Shown piece by piece: positions 35,747 through 44,112 of a stretch of 64,000 bases of DNA. How positions within the stretch are numbered: the stretch's first letter is position 1; the number at the start of each line of letters is the position of its first letter. The notes beneath the pieces were generated by a model. It was not told where the DNA came from. It searched no databases and worked only from the letters and a program-made list of their open reading frames with translations. This stretch comes from Fusobacterium sp. (GTDB lineage: Bacteria; Fusobacteriota; Fusobacteriia; Fusobacteriales; Fusobacteriaceae): the NCBI RefSeq assembly GCF_032477075.1, contig NZ_JAWDXO010000006.1, positions 1-64,000 on the forward strand, given 5' to 3'. A program made the position numbers and the translations under genes.

Positions 35747-36128
35747 TCAACTATCTTATGAAGTTGCAAAAATCGGACATACAGCTCATATTACTCTTTG
35801 TGATGCTGGACTTCCTATTCCCCAAAATGTCAAAAGAATAGATTTAGCTGTAGAAGCTGGTCTTCCGGGATTTATCAGTGTATTAGATCCTGTACTTAGT
35901 GAAATGCAGGTAGAGGAAATCATTCTTGCTGAAGAGATAAAGGAAAAAAATATGCCTATGTACGAAGCTATTATGAAATCTTTTAAAGAAGCAGGTATGA
36001 ATCCTAAAGTTGTTTTTGTTCCTCATGAGGAGTTTAAAAAAATCACTCATAACAGCGAGGCTATTGTAAGAACTGGAGAATGTTCTCCATATGCAAATAT
36101 AATATTGAAATCAGGAGTAGTATTTTAG
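35721..36128 (+). CDS. rbsD: D-ribose pyranase
   Basis: 135-residue enzyme that interconverts the pyranose and furanose forms of ribose so that ribokinase can use it. The start KKSRLLNSQLSYEVAKIGHT contains the conserved catalytic His (IGHT), and GLPIPQNVKRIDLAVEAGLP and the tail RTGECSPYANIILKSGVVF are the family signatures. The gene overlaps the end of rbsK in another frame. Confidence 0.95.
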   Translation: MKKSRLLNSQLSYEVAKIGHTAHITLCDAGLPIPQNVKRIDLAVEAGLPGFISVLDPVLSEMQVEEIILAEEIKEKNMPMYEAIMKSFKEAGMNPKVVFVPHEEFKKITHNSEAIVRTGECSPYANIILKSGVVF

Positions 36129-36137
36129 GGAGAGGGT

Positions 36138-37634
36138 ATGGAAAAAGAAATAGTTTTAAAAATGTCTGAAATTGTCAAAACTTTCCCAGGTGTAAAAGCC
36201 CTTAATGGAGCCCATTTAAATATATATCATGGGAGAGTAATGGCTCTTTTAGGAGAAAATGGAGCTGGTAAATCTACTCTTATCAAAATTATGACTGGTA
36301 TATATCAAATGGATAGTGGGAAGATTTATCTGGGAAATGAAAAAGTAAATTTTAAAAATATAACAGATTCGCAGGAAAGAGGAATTGCTGTTATTCATCA
36401 GGAATTAAATTTAATTCCCGAATTAAGTATAACAGAAAATATTTTTCTAGGCAGAGAAATCACAAATAGTTTTAGAAAAATAGATTCTAACCTTATGGAT
36501 AGGGAAGCAAGATTTCTGCTTGATAAATTAAATGTCGCTGAAAGTGAAAAAACATTAATTAAAAATCTTACTATTGGAAAAATGCAAATGGTGGAAATAG
36601 CAAAAGCTTTATCTCAAAATGCTAAAATAATAGTGATGGATGAGCCTACAGATGCTCTTACTGACAGTGAAACTGAAAGTCTTTTTGAAGTAATCAGAGA
36701 ACTTACAAAAGAAAAGAAAAGCATAGTATATATCTCTCACAGATTAAAAGAGATTCCAGAAATATGTGATGATATTACAATAATGAGAGATGGAAAATTT
36801 ATATGTGAAAAAGAAGTAAAAGATATTGATGAAGAATTTATTATTAGAAATATGGTAGGAAGATCTCTTGATGAACAATTTCCCAGAGTAAGTGTAAAAA
36901 AAGGAAGGGAAGTTCTGAAAGTAAAGAATCTTAAAAACGACTATATAGATGATATCTCATTTACTCTCCATGAAAGCGAAATATTAGGAATATCTGGCCT
37001 TATGGGAGCTGGAAGAAGTGAACTTGTAAAAACTATCTATGGTCATTTGAAAAAACATTCAGGGCAGGTATTGCTTGATGGTTCTGAAAAAAATATAAAG
37101 TCAGCTCAAGATGGTATTTCTAATGGAATAGCCTATGTATCAGAAGACAGAAAGGGTGATGGTCTTGTTCTCGGATTAAGTGTCAAAGAAAATATGACTA
37201 TATCATCTTTAAAATTCTTTTCAACTTTCTTTAAAATTAATAAAAAAAATGAAAAAAACAGTGTAGAAGAATATGTAGATAAATTTAGTATCAAAACTCC
37301 AACTATTGATCAGAAAATTAAAAATCTGAGTGGTGGAAATCAGCAAAAAGTAGCTATTGCTAAAGCTTTACTAACTAATCCTAAGATACTTATATTAGAT
37401 GAACCTACAAGAGGAGTAGATGTAGGAGCTAAAAAAGAGATATATGATTTCATTAATGAATTAAAGAAAAAAGGATTAAGCATCATCATTGTTTCCTCTG
37501 AAATGCCTGAAATTCTTGGACTTAGTGATAGAATATTAGTTATTCATAATCATAGAATAACTGGTGAATTCGCAGGAGAAGAGGCAACACAGGAAAAAAT
37601 AATGAGATGTGCAGTAGGAGGAAATAATGTTTAA
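36138..37634 (+). CDS. rbsA: ribose ABC transporter ATP-binding protein
   Basis: 498-residue double ABC ATPase that powers ribose uptake. The first domain has an intact Walker A (GENGAGKSTLIKIMTG), signature region TIGKMQMVEIAKALS and Walker B IIVMDEPTDAL. The second has a degenerate Walker A (GLMGAGRSELVKTIYG) but a good LSGGNQQKVAIAKAL and ILDEPTRGVDVG, as usual in RbsA/MglA. It overlaps rbsC by 8 nt. Confidence 0.95.
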   Translation: MEKEIVLKMSEIVKTFPGVKALNGAHLNIYHGRVMALLGENGAGKSTLIKIMTGIYQMDSGKIYLGNEKVNFKNITDSQERGIAVIHQELNLIPELSITENIFLGREITNSFRKIDSNLMDREARFLLDKLNVAESEKTLIKNLTIGKMQMVEIAKALSQNAKIIVMDEPTDALTDSETESLFEVIRELTKEKKSIVYISHRLKEIPEICDDITIMRDGKFICEKEVKDIDEEFIIRNMVGRSLDEQFPRVSVKKGREVLKVKNLKNDYIDDISFTLHESEILGISGLMGAGRSELVKTIYGHLKKHSGQVLLDGSEKNIKSAQDGISNGIAYVSEDRKGDGLVLGLSVKENMTISSLKFFSTFFKINKKNEKNSVEEYVDKFSIKTPTIDQKIKNLSGGNQQKVAIAKALLTNPKILILDEPTRGVDVGAKKEIYDFINELKKKGLSIIIVSSEMPEILGLSDRILVIHNHRITGEFAGEEATQEKIMRCAVGGNNV

Positions 37635-38553
37635 AAAACTTTGGAGTAATAAACCATTGATTGGCCTTGTTATATTTTCTATAATAGTGGCTATTCTAAA
37701 TCCTAGATTTTTGTCTATGGCAAATATCTTGAATGTACTAAGACAAACTTCTATAAATTCAATAATTGCTATAGGGATGACTTTTGTTATTCTTACTGGT
37801 GGAATTGATCTTTCTGTAGGTTCTATTCTTGCCTTTTGCGGTGCAGTTATGGCTTATCTTTTAAATACTGGATTAAATCCTTTAATTGCCCTTATAATAA
37901 CTCTTGTTTTAGGAATGATTTTTGGTTTTTTCAATGGATTTCTGGTTTCAGTAATGAAATTACAGGCTTTTATCGTTACACTGGTAACAATGACTTTTTT
38001 GAGAGGTGCTACTCTGGTATTTACCAATGGAAAACCTATTACTGTTCGTGATGGAGGTATGCTTTTTGAAAATATTGGTGATGGATATATCTTCAATATT
38101 CCAGTTCCCATATATTTAATGATTCTTTTATTTATCGGAGGTCATTATATCCTCTCTCATACAAAATTTGGTAGATACACATATGCAATAGGTGGAAATG
38201 AAGAAGCTACAAAACTTTCTGGTATAAATGTAGATAAAATAAAAATATGGGTATATGGTACTTGTGGAGTTCTTGCTGCTCTTGCAGGAGTAATAACTAC
38301 TTCAAGACTTTTCTCTGCTCAGCCTACAGCAGGTACAGGATATGAACTTGATGCAATAGCTGCTGTTGTTTTAGGAGGAACATCTCTTTCTGGAGGGGTT
38401 GGAAAAGTTACTGGAACAGCTCTTGGAGCCATTATAATTGGTGTTTTAGGAAATGCTTTAAATCTGCTTGATGTTTCTTCTTATTATCAAATGATGATTA
38501 AAGCTCTTGTTATCTTAATTGCAGTATTAATAGACAAAAAGTCTAACAAATAA
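37627..38553 (+). CDS. rbsC: ribose ABC transporter permease
   Basis: 308-residue membrane component of the ribose importer with about nine helices. IGMTFVILTGGIDLSVGSIL and the GGNEEATKLSGINVDKIKI cytoplasmic loop (the contact point with RbsA) are family signatures. AVVLGGTSLSGGVGKVTGT is also conserved. Confidence 0.95.
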   Translation: MFKKLWSNKPLIGLVIFSIIVAILNPRFLSMANILNVLRQTSINSIIAIGMTFVILTGGIDLSVGSILAFCGAVMAYLLNTGLNPLIALIITLVLGMIFGFFNGFLVSVMKLQAFIVTLVTMTFLRGATLVFTNGKPITVRDGGMLFENIGDGYIFNIPVPIYLMILLFIGGHYILSHTKFGRYTYAIGGNEEATKLSGINVDKIKIWVYGTCGVLAALAGVITTSRLFSAQPTAGTGYELDAIAAVVLGGTSLSGGVGKVTGTALGAIIIGVLGNALNLLDVSSYYQMMIKALVILIAVLIDKKSNK

Positions 38554-38569
38554 ATAAGGAGTGGTGTAA

Positions 38570-39448
38570 ATGAAAAAATTTCTAAAAGTTTTTGGAGTAG
38601 CAGCTTTACTTGTTGCTGTTTCATCAGCAGCTTCTGCAGCTGGAGAAAAAATAGGTCTTGTTGTTTCTACACAAAACAATCCTTTTTTCGTAACATTAAA
38701 AGAGGGAGCTGTACAAAAAGCTAATGAATTAGGATATGAACTTATAGTTCTTGACTCACAAAATGATCCTTCTAAAGAATTAGGAAATGTAGAAGATCTT
38801 TTAGTGAAAGGGGTAAATGTTCTTCTTATCAACCCTACTGATTCAGATGCTGTTGTAAGTTCTGTAAGGGCTGCCAATAGAAGTAAAGTTCCAGTTGTAA
38901 CTCTTGATAGAGCTGCCAATGGTGGAAAAGTAGTTTCTCATGTTGCTTCTGATAATGTTCTAGGTGGGGAAGTTGCTGGTGACTATATTATTGAAAAATT
39001 AGGTGGAAAGGGTAAAGTGGTTGAATTAGAAGGTATTCCTGGAACTACTGCTGCTAGAGATAGAGGAGAAGGATTTAACAAAGCTATTGCTGGTAAACTT
39101 GATGTTGTAGCTAAACAGGCTGCTGATTTTGACAGAACTAAAGGTCTTACAGTTATGGAAAATATTCTTCAGGCTCAACCTGAAATCAATGCTGTATTTG
39201 CTCACAATGATGAAATGGCATTAGGTGCTTTAAAAGCTATTGAATCTTCTGGAAGAAAAAATATAATAGTTGTTGGATTTGATGCTACAGATGATGCTGT
39301 TGCTGCTGTAAAAGATGGAAAATTATCTGCTACTGTTGCCCAAAAACCTGCTGAAATAGGAGCTATTGGAATAGAAGTTGCTGATAAAATAATCAAAAAA
39401 GAAACTGTTCAGGAAAATGTTCCTGTTGCTTTAGAATTAATAAAATAA
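38570..39448 (+). CDS. rbsB: ribose ABC transporter substrate-binding protein
   Basis: 292-residue exported binding protein. Signal peptide about 24 residues (cleavage after SAASA). The sugar-binding domain starts GLVVSTQNNPFFVTLKEGA; LVKGVNVLLINPTDSDAVVS and AVFAHNDEMALGALKAIESS are the RbsB signatures. In some bacteria RbsB also binds autoinducer-2. It ends the operon; the terminator is at 39490. Confidence 0.95.
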   Translation: MKKFLKVFGVAALLVAVSSAASAAGEKIGLVVSTQNNPFFVTLKEGAVQKANELGYELIVLDSQNDPSKELGNVEDLLVKGVNVLLINPTDSDAVVSSVRAANRSKVPVVTLDRAANGGKVVSHVASDNVLGGEVAGDYIIEKLGGKGKVVELEGIPGTTAARDRGEGFNKAIAGKLDVVAKQAADFDRTKGLTVMENILQAQPEINAVFAHNDEMALGALKAIESSGRKNIIVVGFDATDDAVAAVKDGKLSATVAQKPAEIGAIGIEVADKIIKKETVQENVPVALELIK

Positions 39449-39489
39449 ATGATAGACTAATATTTTAATCAATACTTAACAATTTTTAA

Positions 39490-39537
39490 AAGTCTCTTAA
39501 CATTACGATTATTTCGGAATAATAAGAGGCTTTTTTT
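39490..39537 (+). terminator. terminator of the rbs operon
   Basis: AGTCTCTTA/TAAGAGGCT stem (one G-U pair), loop of about 25 nt, then a T run. Confidence 0.75.
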
Positions 39538-39722
39538 ATAAAAATTTTCTTGTTTTTTTTCTTAAAAGTTATATAATTGTATATATGTATTTTTGAGAGA
39601 AATATATATTAAATATATAGCAATCATTTAATTCTTATTTTAAAAAATCTTATTGATTATTCTTCTTCTTTGTTATAAAATCTTTGTGTTAAAATTATAA
39701 TTTCCAAAGGAGAAAGATATTT

Positions 39723-40054
39723 ATGAAAATTTTACCAATCTGTCTATTGTTTGTTTCTAACATTTTTATGTCATTGCATGGTATGGACATTTAAAAAATA
39801 CCAAAAGTGCTTTGATATTTGCAATAGCTTCAAGCTGGGGAATAGCATTTTTTGAATACTGTTTTTCTATTCCTGCTAACAGAATAGGGTCTCAATACTT
39901 TACTGTAGCTCAATTAAAAATCATACAGGAAGTAATTACCCTCATAGTATTTTCAGGATTTTCAATATTATATTTAAAACAAGAATTTAAATTAAATTAT
40001 ATCTATGCATTTTTCTGCATGATAGGAGCTGTATATTTTATGTTTAAGAAATAA
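39723..40054 (+). pseudogene. DUF486 small membrane protein, frameshifted
   Basis: The gene starts at ATG 39723 with AAAGGAGAAAG upstream and encodes MKILPICLLFVSNIFMS, then hits a stop at 39792. Reading from GCA at 39776 in the other frame gives AWYGHLKNTKSALIFAIASS and WGIAFFEYCFSIPANRIG, and continues to 40054. Together these form one DUF486 protein of about 110 residues with four helices, as in the family (FMTFAWYGHL). One T appears to be missing near 39774-39775. Either the gene is inactive or the base is an assembly error. Confidence 0.8.
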
Positions 40055-40078
40055 AATGTAACATAAGGGGTGGCTTCA

Positions 40079-41140
40079 ATGAAAACTATTTTCGATAAAA
40101 CTAATCTTGCAAATCTTGATTTAAAAAATAGACTTTTTAGAAGTGCTGTTTGGGAGAATCTTGCTGATAATGATCATATGACAAAAGAGCTCTTTGATCT
40201 TTATGAAAATCTTGCTAAAGGAGGGGTAGGCAATATAATTACCAGTTTCTCATCAGTACTGAAAGATGATCTTCCTGCTCCTAATATGCTTTGTATCTAT
40301 GATGATTCTTTTATAGATGATTACACTCAGCTTACTGAAAAAGTCCATTCATATGGAGCGAATGTTTTCCTTCAAATTGTTGCTGGAGGATCACAGGGAA
40401 GAAACAACATAAACTCTGGTAAAATTATTTATGGACCTAGTACACATAAAAATCCTATTACTGGTATAGAAGCTGTAGAAATGACACAGGAAGATATATG
40501 TAATTTAGTAGAAAAATTTAAAAATGCAGCTGTGAGAGCAAAAAATAGCGGTTTTGATGGTATACAGATACATGCTGCTCATGGATACCTTTTAAGCCAA
40601 TTCTTAAATCCTTTCTACAATAAAAGAGAAGATGAATATGGCGGAGATGTAGATGGACGAGCTAGAATACTGATTGATGTATATCTTTCTATAAGAGAAG
40701 CTGTTGGAGATGATTTCATTGTTGGGATAAAAATAAATTGTGATGATTTTGAAGATGAAGGGCTGAACTTTGGTGAAAGTTCTTGGGTTTGCGAAAGGCT
40801 TGCTATGATGGGGCTTGACTTTATTGAAGTAAGTGGTGCTAATCCTTCAAGAACTATTTCTTTCCCTTCAGAGGAAAGCTATTTCAAAATATTTGCTAAT
40901 ACAATAGCTGAAAATACTCAAATTCCTACTATATTAGTAGGAGGAAACAGAAGCATAGAAGGAATGGAGGAGATTCTTAACAATTCTTCAATAGAATATT
41001 TTTCATTAGCCAGACCTTTTATTGCTGAACCTGATTTAGTAAAAAGATGGGAAGAGGGAGATACTCGAAAATCAAAGTGTATTTCCTGCAACAAATGTCG
41101 TGTTCCTAGTAAAAAAATAGAGTGTATTTTTAACAGATAA
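40079..41140 (+). CDS. NADH:flavin oxidoreductase, Old Yellow Enzyme family
   Basis: 353-residue TIM-barrel FMN enzyme. The start TIFDKTNLANLDLKNRLFRS, the QIHAAHGYLLSQFLNPFYNK segment with conserved His residues for substrate, and GGDVDGRARILIDVY are OYE signatures. The tail CISCNKCRVPSKKIECIFN has a CX2C cluster, as in the subset of OYEs that bind a 4Fe-4S cluster (2,4-dienoyl-CoA-reductase-like), but the enzyme lacks the extra C-terminal domains. It reduces activated C=C bonds or nitro groups. The ATG at 40079 follows AAGGGGTGG. It follows the frameshifted gene by 24 nt. Confidence 0.85.
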   Translation: MKTIFDKTNLANLDLKNRLFRSAVWENLADNDHMTKELFDLYENLAKGGVGNIITSFSSVLKDDLPAPNMLCIYDDSFIDDYTQLTEKVHSYGANVFLQIVAGGSQGRNNINSGKIIYGPSTHKNPITGIEAVEMTQEDICNLVEKFKNAAVRAKNSGFDGIQIHAAHGYLLSQFLNPFYNKREDEYGGDVDGRARILIDVYLSIREAVGDDFIVGIKINCDDFEDEGLNFGESSWVCERLAMMGLDFIEVSGANPSRTISFPSEESYFKIFANTIAENTQIPTILVGGNRSIEGMEEILNNSSIEYFSLARPFIAEPDLVKRWEEGDTRKSKCISCNKCRVPSKKIECIFNR

Positions 41141-41265
41141 CTATTCTTATTTAACTTACAAATATATATTAAATAGACTTATACTAAATATATTCAAGTA
41201 TTTTTTAAATATAATATTTTCATTAACTTTACTTACTATAATTATATTGTGTTTTTTAATATATA

Positions 41266-41301
41266 GAAAAAGACATCTGAAGTACTTCAGATGTCTTTTT
41301 T
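41266..41301. terminator. perfect bidirectional terminator
   Basis: A perfect palindrome, AGACATCTGAAGT/ACTTCAGATGTCT, flanked by A- and T-runs. It ends the OYE gene and the convergent P-loop gene. Confidence 0.92.
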
Positions 41302-41326
41302 ATACTTTAAAATAAATCTTAGGAAG

Positions 41327-43054
41327 CTAATTTTTTATAAGATCAAATAATTTTTCTGCAGCTTTTTTAGGACCATCTTTTTCATTTCCTTTTATTCCTA
41401 ATTGAGTTCTTATCTGACCTACTTTCACGCCTTTTTTAAACATATCTTCAAAGAATTTATCTATGAGTATATCTGTTTTTGCTATATTCTGTACAGGTCC
41501 AAATGGATTAGCGAAATATGAATCTACCAAACCTTTTTCACTTGTTGTTCCTTTAGCCATTCTTTTTCCAGCTTTGAATACAGGTATAGCTTCTTCTGCT
41601 GAATTAAAAAATTCTAATTCTTCTCCCTCTTCATAATTGTTGGCATAGAGAAACATATCTATAGGATAGCCTTTCATAATATCATTATATGAAGCTATTG
41701 GTATAATTATTCTTGAATTTATTTTATCCGGATTCATAAAAATACTTCTGTCTATTTCTTTATAAGCATACCCAGTATCTAAATCATCCAGTCTTATAAA
41801 AGCTCCTATTTCTGTTCCATATGCTTTAGGACTGGCAGTTTCATTCAATACAAATGTTCCCATATCATCAAATATAACTTTCATATCTTTTACATATTTT
41901 TCACTGAGAGTTCTAAAGGCTTCCAGACTCTCTGATTTTCCAGCTCCACTATCTCCCATAATGGCAATATTGAATGTTTTCCCATTTTTCATAACAATAT
42001 TTACCATAGCTCCATGTATTGGAAGTTTTCCCTTTTCTATCATTCTTATATTATGAAGTGTCAATATCATTTTTTTCATGTATCCAAAATAGTCTATATC
42101 CTCATTATAATTTGCATATCCTATCATCATATTATTTTCTTTGTCATTATAAAATACAGTCTTCATTTCATTTTCAAAATCTTTTACGCCATATATATAT
42201 AATATATCTGGTCTTCTATTCATATATTCTTCTTCTCTGGCTAATTCAAAAAGATTACACAGAGCTATTCCCTGTGACATAAAATATCTGTTGAAATATA
42301 TGAAAGCCAGAGAATCTCCAACTTTAGCTGGATAACAAAACCAATTATCAGTATTTATGCATATATCTTTAAATGGATTTTCTTTTACTTCCTGAAATAT
42401 TCCTGTTCTTGTATTTCTCTTTGGGTAAGTTATAAATGGAGGCTGCAATATAATAGTTTCTATAAAAGGTATTTTTTCTAAAAATGAATATTCAGAAGGA
42501 CAGCTTCTTTTAGTATCATTTAATATTATTCCTGCATTTATTCCTGCACTCAATTGTCTGTATACTCTGTGTTTATATCCCATCACCGCTTCTTCTATTT
42601 GTCTATATGTACTTAATATCAAATTTTTAAAATTATTTATAGCTTCAATAAAGTTGACATTTTGTAGACCTTCTCCTCTTTTTGTATTTCTTACTACTGC
42701 ATATCTTTCAAATTTTCTCCAAAAGGTATACAGTCTTTCTATAAATTCAACTAATACATCTCTGTTTTCTAAAAGCCTGGCATATTTTTCATCCAATGTA
42801 TTTATTTCATCAGCTTCTAAAACCATAAGAAGTTTAAAAAATTTTGTCATTACTTCTGCTAAATCATCTTCTGTATTACATCTTTCTTTTATGTATATAT
42901 ATACTGGAACTTCTTTTCTTTCTAATTTTTCTAAAAATGCTTTTATAATTCTTTTAAATCCGTCACTATCCAACAAAGACTCTGCATTATTACAATATTT
43001 TATTGTAAAATTTACAGTTATACTGTTTCTATTGATAGTTGCTTCCTGTCTCAT
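41327..43054 (-). CDS. HprK/PEPCK-like P-loop protein, function unknown
   Basis: 575 residues in two parts. The N-terminal 350 residues show no recognisable domain. The C-terminal part has the P-loop IAIMGDSGAGKSESLEAFRT at about residue 362 and a Walker-B-like KVIFDDMGTFVLNET. GDSGxGKSE plus DD is the HprK/phosphoenolpyruvate carboxykinase nucleotide-binding pattern, not that of ABC or AAA proteins. The enzyme activity cannot be assigned: it is far longer than HPr kinase (about 310) and lacks the PEPCK substrate motifs I would expect. AGGAGGGG ribosome binding site. Monocistronic. Confidence 0.6.
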   Translation of the reverse strand: MRQEATINRNSITVNFTIKYCNNAESLLDSDGFKRIIKAFLEKLERKEVPVYIYIKERCNTEDDLAEVMTKFFKLLMVLEADEINTLDEKYARLLENRDVLVEFIERLYTFWRKFERYAVVRNTKRGEGLQNVNFIEAINNFKNLILSTYRQIEEAVMGYKHRVYRQLSAGINAGIILNDTKRSCPSEYSFLEKIPFIETIILQPPFITYPKRNTRTGIFQEVKENPFKDICINTDNWFCYPAKVGDSLAFIYFNRYFMSQGIALCNLFELAREEEYMNRRPDILYIYGVKDFENEMKTVFYNDKENNMMIGYANYNEDIDYFGYMKKMILTLHNIRMIEKGKLPIHGAMVNIVMKNGKTFNIAIMGDSGAGKSESLEAFRTLSEKYVKDMKVIFDDMGTFVLNETASPKAYGTEIGAFIRLDDLDTGYAYKEIDRSIFMNPDKINSRIIIPIASYNDIMKGYPIDMFLYANNYEEGEELEFFNSAEEAIPVFKAGKRMAKGTTSEKGLVDSYFANPFGPVQNIAKTDILIDKFFEDMFKKGVKVGQIRTQLGIKGNEKDGPKKAAEKLFDLIKN

Positions 43055-43268
43055 TTTTCCCCTCCTAAAATATCTTCTTTCAATTTATTCATAGGTATAA
43101 ATTATCATCTTTTTCAAAGTATGTCAATATATTTTTGCAAAATATTTTTTATTTTTTAAAAAAATGATAATTTATTTTTATAATTAAAAAATAAAAGGAA
43201 ATTAACTTTATTTATAGTAACATATGATATATGATATTTTTATAATTGTTAAAAATGGAGGTTTTTTT

Positions 43269-43670
43269 ATGGGATTTTTTAAAGAATTTAAAGAGTTTGC
43301 AGTACGTGGAAATGTGCTTGATATGGCAGTTGGAGTAATCATAGGAGGAGCTTTTGGTAAAATAGTTTCAAGTATGGTTAATGATATCCTCATGCCTTTA
43401 ATTGGTATAATAACTGGAAGGATAGATATTTCCTCTCTTGCTTTGACAATTCCTTCTCCTGTTAGTAATACAGAACCTGTTATGCTTAAATATGGAATGT
43501 TTTTGCAGAATACTCTTGACTTTCTAATAATTGTTTTTTGTATATTTATTTTTATCAAATTTATAAATAATTTTAAAAAGAAAAAAGAAGAAGCTCCAGC
43601 AGCAGCTCCTGCTCCTTCAGCAGAAGAAGTTTTACTTACTGAAATAAGAGATCTGCTAAAAAATAAATAA
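43269..43670 (+). CDS. mscL: large-conductance mechanosensitive channel MscL
   Basis: 133-residue stretch-activated channel that releases solutes upon hypo-osmotic shock. MGFFKEFKEFAVRGNVLDMA, then VGVIIGGAFGKIVSSMVNDI is the pore-lining first helix with the family FK.F..RGN.vDlAVGV signature. The second helix is MLKYGMFLQNTLDFLIIVFC; the C-terminal helix ends ...EVLLTEIRDLLKNK. GGAGG is 8 nt before the ATG at 43269. Confidence 0.96.
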   Translation: MGFFKEFKEFAVRGNVLDMAVGVIIGGAFGKIVSSMVNDILMPLIGIITGRIDISSLALTIPSPVSNTEPVMLKYGMFLQNTLDFLIIVFCIFIFIKFINNFKKKKEEAPAAAPAPSAEEVLLTEIRDLLKNK

Positions 43671-43712
43671 ACCCTTCAGAATAAAATGCAGATATTTTTG
43701 AGAGAATTGATT

Positions 43713-44053
43713 ATGAAAAAAGTAAAAATTGCAGTTTTAAAAACTACACTTGATAAAGAGCTTGCTTCAGAGTATGAAACTGAAGAACTGACAGTTTCTC
43801 CAATGTTAAAAGCTGATCAGATTTTTTATGCAGATTATTCAAAACCAGATAAATTTTATAATAAAGCATAAAAAGTTATTTATCAATATGCTTTTCCTGC
43901 AGCTTGTAATACTGGAAATAATGTTTTCTATTACAAAGACTAAATAAGAAAACCTAGAGTTGCTATTCTGCAGTTGAGAGACTGTGGTCTGTTATCTTCA
44001 AGCTTAAAGTAACTGATGAAAAAGTACATATAGATTATGACTCAGTTAGATAA
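43713..44053 (+). pseudogene. decayed TIGR04076-like gene
   Basis: The intact reading frame starts at ATG 43713 (MKKVKIAVLKTTLDKELASE) and stops at 43869. In the same frame, beyond the stop, it continues KVIYQYAFPAACNTGNNVFY and stops again at 43941 (YYKD, stop, IRKP). After a frameshift it goes on as VIFKLKVTDEKVHIDYDSVR to 44053. From memory this matches TIGR04076 proteins (about 110 residues), where both stops stand in place of tryptophans. At least two stops and one frameshift make it a pseudogene. Confidence 0.75.
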
Positions 44054-44063
44054 AATATTCTAA

Positions 44064-44112
44064 AATAAAGTGGTAGTTGAAAATTAGACTAATTTTCAGC
44101 TACCACTTTATT
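44064..44112. terminator. long bidirectional terminator
   Basis: AATAAAGTGGTAG/CTACCACTTTATT arms with an inner TGAAAATT/AATTTTCA stem and loop AGACT, with A/T runs on both sides. Confidence 0.88.
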
